64,000 bases of DNA from Pseudomonas sp. JAI120 (GCF_014207255.1 NZ_JACHCZ010000006.1:62001-126000), one strand, 5' to 3'; positions 42,271-51,990 are shown, numbered from the stretch's first letter. Notes: generated from the letters alone by a model not told the origin. Numbers and translations: made by a program.

Positions 42271-44172
42271 TCATTCAAGCCATTTGACGTGGAAGCTGTA
42301 GCGCCCGAGGCGCAGAGCCAGTTCCTCGCGTTGTTGTGCGCAGCGAATCTGTGCGACGAGACCCCGCCGTGGGTCCTGCACAACCTCCACATGCACATCG
42401 CTCAGACCGCAACTCAGACTTTCCTGGCGGACCACCTCAGCAATTTCTCTCTGTTGCAACGCCGGTTTGAAAATCTTGCCCACCGCCGTCACCGGCAAGG
42501 CGTCAACCAGCACAATGCGCTTGGGGATCGCCGCACGCTCGGTGATGTGCCGGGCGGCAAACGCAGCCAGTTGCTCGGTGGTGCAGGGCGACCCCGGGGT
42601 GAGCTGCACATACGCGACCGGTACTTCGCCGGCGTGGGCATCAGGGCAACCGATGACGGCAACCAGCGCGACATCCGGATGGCCTTGCAGGACGTCCTCG
42701 ATCTGCCTGGGGTCAAGGTTGTGCCCGCCGCGAATGATCAATTCCTTTTTACGCCCGGTCAGCCAGAAATATCCATCCTCGTCCTCGCGCCCAAGATCGC
42801 CCGTGTTGAGCCAGCGTTGCCCGTCGATGTCGAGCCACAGGCCTTTGTTGTGCGCCGCGTCCAGATAGCCGGCAAAGACATTCGGCCCGCGGATGGCGAT
42901 CGCGCCCACCTCATTGGGCCTGGCCTGGCGCTGGTACAGGCCATTTTCATCAAGCATCACCGCGCGCATGTGCTGGTAGGGCAGGCGTAGACCGATGGAG
43001 CCGATGCGCCGTTCGCCATCGGGCGGGTTGCTGGAAGAAACGCAGGCGCCTTCGGTCAGGCCGTAGCCTTCGAGTACCGGTACGGCGGTTTTTTCCTCGA
43101 ACGCCTTGAACAGCTCGACCGGCATGGGCGCAGCGCCACACAGGCCGGCTTTGAGGCTGGAGATATCCTGGCCCTGTAACGGTTGCTGCAGCAACGCTGA
43201 GTAAAGGGTCGGCACGCCCGAGAAAAAATTGATCCGGAAGTGCTCCACCAGGCTCCAGAAACCGGTCACTACACCGGCACCGCGATAGCCCTGTGGCGTG
43301 CCGAGGATCACCTGGTCTCCATGGATCCAGGGCATCAGGCCGGTGACCAGTTGGCCGTTCACGTGAAACAGGGGCAAACCACAGAAAATGACCTGTCCGG
43401 GCGGACGCGGGTGCATGCATAAGGTCATCGACCAGGCGTTGAATACCTCCGAACCGTGGGTACGCATCGCAATCTTTGGCAGGCCGGTAGTGCCGCCGGT
43501 GCAAAAATAAGACGAGATATCCTCAGCGCGGATTTGTCGACCGCTCTTCAACTGGTTGCCGGGCTGGCGCCTGATCAGGCTGCGCAGGTCAGCGATCTTC
43601 ACGCCGGGGGTCGCAGTCCTGGCTCGCCATGCCAGCCAGCGCAGTGCCAGGCCTTTGAGCACACCCACGTAGGGCGACAGGCTCACCCACAGCACCTGTC
43701 GCACCCCGGGCAGGTCGGGCAACTGGCTGGCAAGCTTGGGCCACAGGTCCGTACCGGGCGTAGGAGCGAGGGTCACGACCACACTGGCGTTGGCCGCGCG
43801 CAGCAGCTCGCCGATGTGTGCCGCCTCCAGCAGCGGGTTGATGGCCATGACGATGCCGCAGGCTTCGCCGCCCCAGATGACAAAATGGGTTTCCGGCAGA
43901 TTGGGCAGGATGAACGCCACCACCTCGTCGCTGCCCACGCCGAGCTCATGCAGCGCGTTGGCGGTGCGGGTGATGTCGGCGAACAGCGCGGCGTAACTCC
44001 AGTCGTGGGTATGCTTGAACGTCCTGGCATCGAGGAAAAAGCGCAGGGCGGTGGCATCCGGTGTGCGTTGCGCCTGGGCCTGAAGGGCGGCATAGGTGCT
44101 GGCGGGCACTGGCTGTCGGTCCAGCGCGGTGTGTTCGATGGCCAGGATATCGGCGAGGGAGGCGACCGCCAT
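42271..44172 (-). CDS. Acyl-CoA synthetase (AMP-forming, ANL superfamily)
   Basis: The start at 44172 overlaps the stop of the FAH-family gene (ATGA); the frame extends further but into that gene. The 633-residue protein has YFCTGGTTGLPK, EGYGLTEGACV, LNTGDLGRED, GRKKELIIRGGHN and the catalytic Lys in VGKIFKP. It is longer than usual, with an N-terminal extension of roughly 20-30 residues and a long C-terminus after the catalytic Lys. It activates an acid to its CoA ester, perhaps the product of the dioxygenase/hydrolase pair upstream. Confidence 0.85.
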   Translation of the reverse strand: MAVASLADILAIEHTALDRQPVPASTYAALQAQAQRTPDATALRFFLDARTFKHTHDWSYAALFADITRTANALHELGVGSDEVVAFILPNLPETHFVIWGGEACGIVMAINPLLEAAHIGELLRAANASVVVTLAPTPGTDLWPKLASQLPDLPGVRQVLWVSLSPYVGVLKGLALRWLAWRARTATPGVKIADLRSLIRRQPGNQLKSGRQIRAEDISSYFCTGGTTGLPKIAMRTHGSEVFNAWSMTLCMHPRPPGQVIFCGLPLFHVNGQLVTGLMPWIHGDQVILGTPQGYRGAGVVTGFWSLVEHFRINFFSGVPTLYSALLQQPLQGQDISSLKAGLCGAAPMPVELFKAFEEKTAVPVLEGYGLTEGACVSSSNPPDGERRIGSIGLRLPYQHMRAVMLDENGLYQRQARPNEVGAIAIRGPNVFAGYLDAAHNKGLWLDIDGQRWLNTGDLGREDEDGYFWLTGRKKELIIRGGHNLDPRQIEDVLQGHPDVALVAVIGCPDAHAGEVPVAYVQLTPGSPCTTEQLAAFAARHITERAAIPKRIVLVDALPVTAVGKIFKPALQQREIAEVVRQESLSCGLSDVHVEVVQDPRRGLVAQIRCAQQREELALRLGRYSFHVKWLE

Positions 44173-45125
44173 CAGGCTTCCCCCACCACGTGGTTGCGCT
44201 GCACGCCGAGGTCGATCACGCCGTCGCTGCTGCGGATACTGGCCTCCACGACATCGCCCACCCTGAGGTACTGGCTGCGGGCTGCCTGGGCCTTTAAGAA
44301 GATTTTCCATTTCAGCGCTTCCGGCAATAGCGCGCCGATGCGCTGTTTACCCGGCGAAGGCACCGCCAGCGCGCAGCCGGCCGGCGTACCGGTGGCGATC
44401 AGGTCGCCCGCGGCGAAGTCCTGCACGCCGGACAGTTCGCTCAAGGTTTCGGCCGGTCCATGCACAAGGTTGGCGGTGCTATCGCTCTGGCGCACCTGGC
44501 CATTGACCGTCAGGCGCAGGTGCAGGTCCTTGAGGTAGCGGGTTTCGTCCGGTGCCAGCAGACACAGGTACGGCCCGACCGGGCCGAAGGTGCGAAAGCT
44601 CTTGCCCTTGTAGAATTGCATTTGTGGAATCTGGATATCGCGGGCCGAATAATCGTTGACGATGACCACGCCGGCCACGAACTCGTGCAGGTTGGCCTCG
44701 TTGACGGTAACCCTGGTCGTGATCTCACGCTTGAGCACCAGCCCCAATTCGACCTCGTAATCGAGAAAGCGCACCGTGCGCGGCTTGATCAGATCGCTGT
44801 CGGCGGCAACGATGCAACTGGTCGCCTTGGTGAATATCATATTGAAATGCTTGGCGTCCGGGTTCATGCCGGATTCGATCATATGCTGGCGGTAATTGGC
44901 GCCCTGGCATACGAACTGTTGATCGCGAGTGACCGGGCTGAGCAGCCTGACCTGTTCCAGTCGCAGGGGGTCGCCCTGGACGGCCGCGAGCATGGCCAGG
45001 CTCTGCGTGCGCACGAAATCGCCCGTACTGGCGAACGTGCCGGGAACCGGGGTGATCGACTGCCCACGCAGCACGCCCCACTGAATGGTGTTCTGGTAAG
45101 CAAAACGCACGACATGCACGGCCAT
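44172..45125 (-). CDS. Fumarylacetoacetate hydrolase (FAH) family protein
   Basis: The 317-residue protein has the FAH metal-site pattern: the Glu pair in DYEVELGLV, Asp in VNDYSARDIQ and Lys in QFYKGKSFRTFGP. TGTPAGCAL is the C-terminal loop. Members hydrolyse or isomerise beta-diketo or meta-cleavage acids using Mg or Ca. It lies between an extradiol-type dioxygenase and a CoA ligase, which fits cleavage of a ring-fission product. A 46-bp gap separates it from the VOC gene. Confidence 0.85.
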   Translation of the reverse strand: MAVHVVRFAYQNTIQWGVLRGQSITPVPGTFASTGDFVRTQSLAMLAAVQGDPLRLEQVRLLSPVTRDQQFVCQGANYRQHMIESGMNPDAKHFNMIFTKATSCIVAADSDLIKPRTVRFLDYEVELGLVLKREITTRVTVNEANLHEFVAGVVIVNDYSARDIQIPQMQFYKGKSFRTFGPVGPYLCLLAPDETRYLKDLHLRLTVNGQVRQSDSTANLVHGPAETLSELSGVQDFAAGDLIATGTPAGCALAVPSPGKQRIGALLPEALKWKIFLKAQAARSQYLRVGDVVEASIRSSDGVIDLGVQRNHVVGEA

Positions 45126-45171
45126 GTGAGGCTCCTGGGCAACGAGGTAAAGGATGGGGTCAGTTCAACGC

Positions 45172-46266
45172 TCAGCCGAACAGCCTTGCCAGGGTGATCA
45201 GCTTGCGCACCGTCAGATCCGGGCTGCGGCGCAGGTGATGGAACATGGCGCGGATGACCGCCAGACGCATCCTGGGGCGGGTAAAGCTCCTGGGCATGCG
45301 CTGGCCCCATTGCGCCATGGCCTGCGCGCTGATCCTGTGTAACCCGGTGGGGTGATCGGCGGTAAACAGGTCGCCATCGCAATAGTGCTCATGTTTGTCG
45401 CCCCACGGATCCTGCCAGTAATCGAAAATCTGACTGCCCAGAATGTGCCGGCCAATGCCCCAGGCGTGGACCCAGCCGCGCTCGCGCAATACCCGCTGGC
45501 CCATGCCCACGGCATCTGCATCCACCACCTCGTAGGCGCTGTGGCTGTAGGCCGGCATCATGCCCTGGGCCAGGGCCAGGGTATGGTGGTCGGCCGGCCT
45601 GTCGCCCAGGTCCAGGCGCAGAAAAGCCACCGCCGGCGAGCCATCGGCAAATACCTGCACATCGCTGGGAATCAGACCGAAATGCCCGGTGTACCAGGCG
45701 CACGTCGCCTGATAGTCAGCGACTTCAAGTACCACATGGCCCAGGCGAATCACTTCAGGTGGTGCAGCGGGGGGCCGCTGGGTGTTGTTGATCCGGGGCG
45801 TCTTGTCCGGTTGATTGACGACCAGGGCAGGGCGGTGTGGCCATTGATCGGCGGGGGTCTGGCCGTAAACGGCTTCCACGCAAAACCCTGAAGGATCGAT
45901 CAGGCGCACGCGTTGGCCGGCGCCGGGGCCCTGGGCGGGTTCAATGCCGCTGGCGCCGGGCAGGCGCGCGAGCTTGTGCAGGTCGTCAAGGCTGTTCAGG
46001 GTCAGCCCGAAGCCGACGAAGCGCTGTTTTGCGGCCCGGTGGACGCGGTAGCAATAAGGGGCCGCGCCTGTGCCGCGCAGGTAGAGGATGTCGCCATCGC
46101 ACTGGCTGGCGTGCAGGCCGAAATCCTCCAGGTATCGCGCGGCTTTTTTCAGGTCCGGCCGTTCGAAAATCAAATAGGCCAGGCTGCTGGCTTTTACCGT
46201 CGGTGAAGGATGACGCGCGGGCTGTTCCGTGAGCAGGCGCGGCGCGATAGTGGTCTCTGGGCGCAT
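45172..46266 (-). CDS. Two-domain VOC protein, extradiol ring-cleavage dioxygenase-like
   Basis: The 364-residue protein has two VOC domains. In the second, His177 (LGHVVLEV), His242 (YSHSAYEV) and Glu293 (DKHEHY) give the two-His-one-Glu iron site of type I extradiol dioxygenases such as BphC and HsaC. The first domain lacks such a set, as usual. It would open a catechol-type ring next to a hydroxyl. Its ATG follows AAGGAG. The MhpA-like hydroxylase at 47058 could make its substrate. Confidence 0.83.
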   Translation of the reverse strand: MRPETTIAPRLLTEQPARHPSPTVKASSLAYLIFERPDLKKAARYLEDFGLHASQCDGDILYLRGTGAAPYCYRVHRAAKQRFVGFGLTLNSLDDLHKLARLPGASGIEPAQGPGAGQRVRLIDPSGFCVEAVYGQTPADQWPHRPALVVNQPDKTPRINNTQRPPAAPPEVIRLGHVVLEVADYQATCAWYTGHFGLIPSDVQVFADGSPAVAFLRLDLGDRPADHHTLALAQGMMPAYSHSAYEVVDADAVGMGQRVLRERGWVHAWGIGRHILGSQIFDYWQDPWGDKHEHYCDGDLFTADHPTGLHRISAQAMAQWGQRMPRSFTRPRMRLAVIRAMFHHLRRSPDLTVRKLITLARLFG

Positions 46267-46327
46267 CTGTTGGTACTCCTTCCCGTCGATTCGCCGGGTT
46301 GATGGGCAGCCTGTGCGTGTCCGGCCG

Positions 46328-46987
46328 TCAGGACTGGACAGGATGCGGCAGGGGGCTGCCGGCCAGTTTTTTGGCTTTGGCCGGGGTCGCCCCCAGGGCC
46401 TTCAACACCATTTCGGCGACCTTCACGTCATGCTCATCGACCGCGCGACCTTCGACCGCGCTGCGCATGCCGCCCAGGGCGCAGGAAAGCACCACATCCA
46501 ATGCCACGCCTTCGTCTGTGAATTTCAGCGTGCCTTGCGCGGCACCGACGCGAATGTCTTGCAACACATACATCGCCAGTTTCGATTGCAGGCCCTGGTC
46601 GAAGTGCACGATGCGCACCAGGGCCCTGGCCCAGTCCGGGTCGGTCATGGCGCGCAGAATGAACATGCGCACCCCGATGGCAATCCGCTGGGCGCCGTTA
46701 TCGATGCCCTGGCTCAAGCGCGTGATGATCTCGGAGAACTCGCAGGCCAAGGCAATGCCGACGGCTTCGATCACGTCCTCGCGGGTACGGAAATAGTTGT
46801 AGATGGTGCCGGTGGAGACTTCGGCCTCTTCGGCCAGGTCGACCAGGCCGGTTTCGAATACATCCTTGCGTGCATACACGCGCAGCGCGGCTTTGAGCAA
46901 CCCCTGCCGGGTGCGTTCGCGTTTTTTATGACCCCGCGTCAGCGGTGCGTCTGCGTCGATAGGGGAAGCGGCGGTGGGTTTGATCAT
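46328..46987 (-). CDS. TetR-family transcriptional regulator
   Basis: The 219-residue protein has a TetR N-terminal helix-turn-helix (TRQGLLKAALRVYARKDVFETGLVDLAEEAEVSTGTIYNYF motif region) and a helical effector domain. It lies between the extradiol dioxygenase and the MhpA-like gene on the same strand, so it probably controls this catabolic group. A ring or CoA-thioester effector is likely but not shown. Confidence 0.87.
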   Translation of the reverse strand: MIKPTAASPIDADAPLTRGHKKRERTRQGLLKAALRVYARKDVFETGLVDLAEEAEVSTGTIYNYFRTREDVIEAVGIALACEFSEIITRLSQGIDNGAQRIAIGVRMFILRAMTDPDWARALVRIVHFDQGLQSKLAMYVLQDIRVGAAQGTLKFTDEGVALDVVLSCALGGMRSAVEGRAVDEHDVKVAEMVLKALGATPAKAKKLAGSPLPHPVQS

Positions 46988-47057
46988 GGTTTCTGGTACT
47001 GCGTCGTGGAAAGTGACAGGCCTCTCAATCAGGCCTGCGTCAATTTTAAATGTTCTT

Positions 47058-48650
47058 TCAACCTTGCATCAGCGCCATGCAGGCATTCAGCAGCCCTGCC
47101 GCCTGAGTGGCGGGCGCGCTGTGCATAATGACGCGGTCCGGGCGCACCGCTAGCAATGATTGTGCCGGCATGCGCTTGAGCAGCTCGCCACTCAAGTCCT
47201 CGACCCACGGCGTCTGCGCGCTGCCGTGCTGGCCGCGTTGGACTATCTGCAAAAAATTACCGCCGTGGGCTTGCCAGCGCTCACGGCTGGTCGCGTCAAG
47301 GTGCTGGAGAGGGTCACAGCCAAAGCCGATCAGGGTCAGTTGAACACCGAGCGCATCATCACTGAGCACGATGTTGCGGGCGGGATCACGCACCAGGCCT
47401 TGAGGCAACAGGCTTCCGCCGGCCAGTACGCCGCGCGGGGCTTTCTGCGTAAAGAGGCCCTGCTTGAACTGGTTGCCGGGTTTGATTTCCAGCTCCTCGA
47501 ACAGGCGCCGTGCCGGCGGGAACAGGGTCATGGTCTTCAGCACACCGTGGATTAAAACGGCCAGCAGTGCATTGCGCGGCATCACGGCACGCCCCATCAG
47601 TTTGGCCAGGTTGATCATCTGTTTGGCGTGGGGCCTGCGCTCCTGATCGTAACTGTCGAGGATCGCGGGCGCGGCCCGGTGGTTGAGCACCCAGGCAAGC
47701 TTCCAACCCAGGTTGCACACATCGCGAAGGCCGGCCACCAGGCCTTGGCCGACGAAGGGCGGAGTGATGTGCGCCGCGTCGCCCACCAGAAATATCCGAC
47801 CGTTCTGAAAACGCGTGCAGCAACGCGCATGAAAGCGGTAAACCGCCGTGCGCTCGATGCTCAGCTCGTCGGCCTTCACCCATGGGGCCAGGAGTTCGGC
47901 GATGCGCTGCGGGTGTTCCATGGTCTCGCGAGTTTCGCCGGGCATCAGCATGAACTCCCACCGTTCCCGCCCGCCGGGCGCCGGCATGTGCGGGGTAGGG
48001 CGGCGGTGATCGCAGAGGAATTCCACATGATCGATGGCCAGGTTTTCACGGCGATTGGCGTCAATGATCAACCAGTCTTCGGCAAAGGTCTTTCCCGTAA
48101 ACGCCTGGCCAATCAAGGTGCGAACCCGTGAGCCGGCACCGTCGGCTCCCACCAGGTAACGGGCCTCTACGGTGAGTGGCTGCCCCTGCTCATCGGCGAG
48201 AAACGCCTGCACATGGTCGGCATGTTGCCGCACATCCAGCAATTGATAGCCCGTGCGGACGGTCACGCTGGGGTGTTCGCACAAGCGCGTGCGCAAGGCA
48301 TTTTCCAGGTCCGGTTGATAGAACGTCACCAATTTGGGATGACCGTCGAGGCTGCCGCTGGTATTGGCGCGACTGAACTGACCCAGCACGGGGCAGTGCA
48401 TTTTCACCTCGGGAATCACCACTTTGTCGAAGGCATCTTCGGCCAGGCCGATCAGTTGCAACAGGCGCAATGCTTCGTTATCCAACGCGATGGCGCGCGG
48501 CATGCGCAGGATGTCATGGCGCATATCGACCACCAGCGCATTGACATGATAACGACCGAGCAAGGTCGCCAGGGCTGCGCCCACCGGGCCGAACCCGACG
48601 ATCAGCACGTCGACCCTGGCGGGCATCTCGGTCCTGTTCTTGTTGTGCAT
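47058..48650 (-). CDS. FAD-dependent aromatic hydroxylase, MhpA-like
   Basis: The preferred start is 48650, giving 530 residues; an ATG 45 bp upstream is in frame. It has the FAD motif VLIVGFGPVGAALATLLG, the DG motif region (YLVGADGAGSRVRTLIG) and the GD motif FLVGDAAHITPP. It belongs to the PHBH-type family with MhpA (3-(3-hydroxyphenyl)propionate hydroxylase). It adds a hydroxyl ortho to a phenol, making a catechol for the extradiol dioxygenase. The C-terminal thioredoxin-like tail is typical of this group. Confidence 0.86.
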   Translation of the reverse strand: MHNKNRTEMPARVDVLIVGFGPVGAALATLLGRYHVNALVVDMRHDILRMPRAIALDNEALRLLQLIGLAEDAFDKVVIPEVKMHCPVLGQFSRANTSGSLDGHPKLVTFYQPDLENALRTRLCEHPSVTVRTGYQLLDVRQHADHVQAFLADEQGQPLTVEARYLVGADGAGSRVRTLIGQAFTGKTFAEDWLIIDANRRENLAIDHVEFLCDHRRPTPHMPAPGGRERWEFMLMPGETRETMEHPQRIAELLAPWVKADELSIERTAVYRFHARCCTRFQNGRIFLVGDAAHITPPFVGQGLVAGLRDVCNLGWKLAWVLNHRAAPAILDSYDQERRPHAKQMINLAKLMGRAVMPRNALLAVLIHGVLKTMTLFPPARRLFEELEIKPGNQFKQGLFTQKAPRGVLAGGSLLPQGLVRDPARNIVLSDDALGVQLTLIGFGCDPLQHLDATSRERWQAHGGNFLQIVQRGQHGSAQTPWVEDLSGELLKRMPAQSLLAVRPDRVIMHSAPATQAAGLLNACMALMQG

Positions 48651-48829
48651 GGCGACCCCGATTGATAGGTGTTGTTTGCCGCGGCTGGACGGCACCTTGA
48701 TCGAATGCGGTGGAGTGCATTCAATATTGTGAAATTATTCAATATTGGATAAGTTGTCAAAAAAACAATCGCCATCGATAGCAAACCGTATGGCAGTGAG
48801 CGCCCGTGATCCGGCGCCAAGGAGCTAGC

Positions 48830-49795
48830 ATGAGCTTCCCCGTGTTCCCCGCCCGCGTGCTGACCGATGAAGAAATTCGTCAATTCCAGGATGACGGCGT
48901 GATCATGATCAAGAACGCCATCGCGCCCAACTGGATGGCTTTGATCGAAAGCGGCCTGGAGGAGGCGCGTCAGGATAGTTCGTTGCTGGGCAAGTTCATG
49001 TCGCGCAAGGTAAAGGGCTACCAGATGGATATCTTCCTCTGGAAACGGGTGGATGCCTTGCGCGACCTGGTCTATTACGGGCCTTTTGCGCGCTGGGCCC
49101 AACAACTGATGCAAAGCGAGCAAGTGCGTTTTTTCTACGATCAGATGTTCATCAAGGAGCCCGGTACGGACGCTCCAACGCCATGGCATCAGGACCTGAG
49201 CTTCTGGCCTGTTCGAGGAGAACAGATTTGCTCTTTCTGGATTCCCTGTGACCCGGTCAATCGCGCCAACAGCGGCCTGCTCTACGTCAAGGGTTCGCAT
49301 AACTGGCCGCAACGCTTCAAAGCCATTTCACCGGATTACGTGGCAGCAATCATCGACGAAGCGATGGACGACGTCCCTGACATCAATGCCAACCTCGACC
49401 AATACGAATTGCTTGAATGGGATATGCAGCCAGGCGATATGCTCGTCTTTCATCCATTGACTCTGCATGGCTCCTACGGCAACTCATCGCGCACCCTGCG
49501 CCGCCGCGCGCTGGCGTTGCGCTGGATGGGCGACGATGTGCGCTATCACCCCTCGAGCAAACGCATGCCGGTGCATTACGCGCACACCTCCAAACCCGGT
49601 GGCCCGCTGGAAGGCGCGGCCTTTCCAATAATCCTGCCCAGCATGGACCCTGCCGAGCGCAGCGTGCGACGTCAGCCTGAACGACCGGCGCTGGGAAAAT
49701 TACTCGCGTCCCTGGCCACCAATGTACGCGCGGCTGCGCGCTTGCAACTCAAGAGCAACAAAGGCAAACCAAAAGTCCAGACCTGGAAAAGATAA
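48830..49795 (+). CDS. Phytanoyl-CoA dioxygenase family protein (Fe(II)/2-oxoglutarate)
   Basis: The ATG at 48830 follows AAGGAG; the earlier ATG at 48806 is less likely. The 321-residue protein has WHQDLSFWPV with the iron-binding HxD and the distal His in LHGSYGNSSRTLRRRAL. It would hydroxylate a carbon next to or within the substrate. It is divergent from the MhpA-like gene over 179 bp and is followed 23 bp later by an SDR. It is only distantly like the PhyH-family gene at 20317. Confidence 0.8.
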   Translation: MSFPVFPARVLTDEEIRQFQDDGVIMIKNAIAPNWMALIESGLEEARQDSSLLGKFMSRKVKGYQMDIFLWKRVDALRDLVYYGPFARWAQQLMQSEQVRFFYDQMFIKEPGTDAPTPWHQDLSFWPVRGEQICSFWIPCDPVNRANSGLLYVKGSHNWPQRFKAISPDYVAAIIDEAMDDVPDINANLDQYELLEWDMQPGDMLVFHPLTLHGSYGNSSRTLRRRALALRWMGDDVRYHPSSKRMPVHYAHTSKPGGPLEGAAFPIILPSMDPAERSVRRQPERPALGKLLASLATNVRAAARLQLKSNKGKPKVQTWKR

Positions 49796-49818
49796 CGCAG
49801 ACGTTCGGGAGAAATGTG

Positions 49819-50559
49819 ATGCACGCAAACGCGCGTTGGCACAAGCGAGTTGTTTTAATCACCGGCGGGACCGCCGGCATAGGCCTGGCGCTGGCCGAGG
49901 CGTTCCTGCGGGAAGGCGCGCAGGTGGCGGTTTGCGGCAGGTCCTCAGAGGCCCTGGAGGCATTTACTCGTCTGCATCCCGCCGCCCTTGCGGTCAAAGC
50001 CGACGTGACGGTCGTGGCTGAACAGGCAATGCTCTTGGACGCTGTCACGCAGCGGTTTGGCAAGCTCGACATCCTCGTCAGTAATGCGGGCCTGCTCATC
50101 GAGCGGGATTTTACCGCGGGCCTGTCCGACATGACCGATCTCTCCGATGAGATCACCCTCAACCTGACTGCGCCGATCCAATTGACCGCAGCCACGCTGG
50201 CGCGCTGGCCGGCCCTGGAGGCGCTTGTCATCGTGAGTTCCGGCTTCGCCCTGGTGTCGCCTGCGCGAGCTCCGACCTACGGCGCCGCCAAGGCGGGCCT
50301 GCATGGATTTGCCGAGGGCCTGCGCCGGCAGCTCGAGGGAAGGGGAACGCACGTATTGGAGGTTTTGCCTCCCAGTGTTGACACTCGTGCAACAAAAGAT
50401 AAGCAAGGCAAGAAGATTTCGCCCTCAGAGGTCGCCAAGCAAACCCAAAAAGCACTGGCAAGCAAACGTTCAATGGTGTTGCCAGGTCAGGCGAGATTTT
50501 TACCTGTGTTATTGCGCCTCGTACCTGTAATGGCCGGTCGTATAATAGGAAGAGGTTAG
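49819..50559 (+). CDS. SDR-family oxidoreductase (DltE-like)
   Basis: The ATG at 49819 is behind GGGAGAAATGTG. The 246-residue SDR has TGGTAGIGLALAE, SNAG, VSSGFA with the catalytic Ser and YGAAK. The C-terminus is longer and lacks VDGG, as in the YdfG/DltE subgroup. It follows the 2OG dioxygenase by 23 bp and probably oxidises its hydroxylated product. It is the last gene of the second catabolic group. Confidence 0.82.
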   Translation: MHANARWHKRVVLITGGTAGIGLALAEAFLREGAQVAVCGRSSEALEAFTRLHPAALAVKADVTVVAEQAMLLDAVTQRFGKLDILVSNAGLLIERDFTAGLSDMTDLSDEITLNLTAPIQLTAATLARWPALEALVIVSSGFALVSPARAPTYGAAKAGLHGFAEGLRRQLEGRGTHVLEVLPPSVDTRATKDKQGKKISPSEVAKQTQKALASKRSMVLPGQARFLPVLLRLVPVMAGRIIGRG

Positions 50560-50771
50560 TGCCCTTTGATGCCATCAGTTTAATGAACGCTTGTCCGGCT
50601 GGATACGAAAGAAGCTCAATCGCTTGGTTTGGGACCCTCCTATTGCCTTTTGATATGCGGTGAAAACAAGTCCAGAATTAAGTTCATTTCTATTTTTTTA
50701 ATCACAGAAACCCCTTGGATTTCAATGGGCGGACGCCAGATGCGAATCTCGTTTCCCGCTCCAAGACTCAT

Positions 50772-50802
50772 AAAAAAGCCACTCAGACGAGTGGCTTTTT
50801 TT
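50772..50802. terminator. Rho-independent terminator
   Basis: GCCACTC/GAGTGGC forms a 7-bp stem with a 4-base loop, flanked by A6 and T7 runs. It works in both directions in principle and lies downstream of the second catabolic group. Confidence 0.85.
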
Positions 50803-50850
50803 GCCTAAGTGTCTGTACTCATGTTGGCGAGCTACTTTCGGCTGATTGTA

Positions 50851-51013
50851 TTGAAAAAGTCGGTTTTCCCAAGACGCTCAAATATTAATGGATGAAAACA
50901 CCTCTGTTGCACGCTGCTACGTGAAATCCGAGTCCGAACCTTCTGCCAAAAATTCAGATTTCAATCTCAGGCGCGTACTTTTCGGGCGTGGACTTCGCAG
51001 CCGACTTTTTCAA
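50851..51013. repeat. MITE-like element with 13-bp inverted ends
   Basis: TTGAAAAAGTCGG (50851) and its complement CCGACTTTTTCAA (51001-51013) bound 163 bp without a gene. The ends look like those of insertion sequences common in Pseudomonas genomes. It may be a non-autonomous derivative; no target duplication was clear. Confidence 0.55.
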
Positions 51014-51022
51014 CAGCATTGG

Positions 51023-51745
51023 CTAAAAGCTGACGCTGGATAGCGCAGGCAGAATGTCTCCGATATCGCAGTCTCCACCCGTGGCAATCAATAGCATTTT
51101 CCCCGAGTACGAAAAGCCGAAAGCTCTTACATCGCTCTCGATTGTCAGCTTGTAAAAAGTCGAGGGCTTATTGTAATCCGCGCCTTACAGCCATGAGTCG
51201 GGCTCAACGAGCAATAGAGGGTGTTCGGGCCACTCACGGTCTTTGCCACCCATCGTGGGTGATTGAAGGAAGCCCGCCGCCGTAGATATGAAGACACGAG
51301 CAAAAGTTCGGATTCACGATAAAAAACCACATCAAAAAGATTGGCCACTGTGAACTCGCCGGCAATCTCTCAAGTGGGGGAGGACCGCGCTGTCAAATTA
51401 GTGTATCGCTGGAGCGCCGACACCATCACGAAGCCATCACTCACGCCGAGCGAGCCGGAAAGCCTGCCCGCTACAATGCCAGAAACGGTGAGCGCCTATT
51501 CGCGCGGTACAGTCTGGTTAAATTTTCCGCGATTTGCGTCCAATAGACGAAGAGGTGGTTTGGATGTAACGAGTGTCTTCGACTTCGTAGATGGAGGCAG
51601 CGGTCGTTGAAATGCTCGAAACGCAACATACGTCGGCACGAAGGCAAGCATGTCACAGCGAGCAGTACCGTAGTCTGGAATAAACGAGGTATCGCCGACG
51701 CGCGCGTACCGCCACCTGTATTGAACGGCGTGCCGAACACCTCAT
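51023..51745 (-). pseudogene. Broken gene of unknown function
   Basis: On the minus strand good protein sequence can be read only by switching frames: RLPPSTKSKTLVTSKPP-like stretches, then SGIVAGRLSGSLGVSDG, GEFTVANLFDVVFYRE, SPTMGGKDREWPEHP and, at the end, FGFSYSGKMLLIATGGDCD before a stop at 51023. At least two stop codons and one frameshift (near 51285) break it. I do not recognise the family. The complete protein would be about 240 residues. Confidence 0.6.
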
Positions 51746-51794
51746 GCACCGTCTAAATCTGACTGCTGATCCCTATCTCTTCGCCATACAAATG

Positions 51795-51829
51795 AAAGCC
51801 CCTGAAATCGATGGTTTCAGGGGCTTTTT
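51795..51829. terminator. Rho-independent terminator
   Basis: AGCCCCTGAAA pairs with TTTCAGGGGCT around a 7-base loop, followed by a T-run (and another T6 after G). It lies between the broken gene and the IS21 element. Confidence 0.85.
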
Positions 51830-51990
51830 GTTTTTTGGTTGTACGTAGAGTTTGTACGTAAAAAAACCGCAGATTCCCCTCCCGTTGTACCAAAAATCAC
51901 GTACCTGACGGCATGTCCTGTTGCCGCTGACCGAAAACTGACCCAGGTGTTCAACTGCTTCTGCTCACTTTTTGAGCAGGAGAACACAAG

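Noticed and set aside
42289..42990. Plus-strand frames opposite the AMP ligase and FAH genes
   Set aside because: They are antisense to genes with full motif sets; no ribosome site or domain was seen.
51836..51872. Repeated GTACGTA near 51840-51862 as an attachment site
   Set aside because: The repeats are short, there is no integrase gene or tRNA next to them and no distant partner was found.
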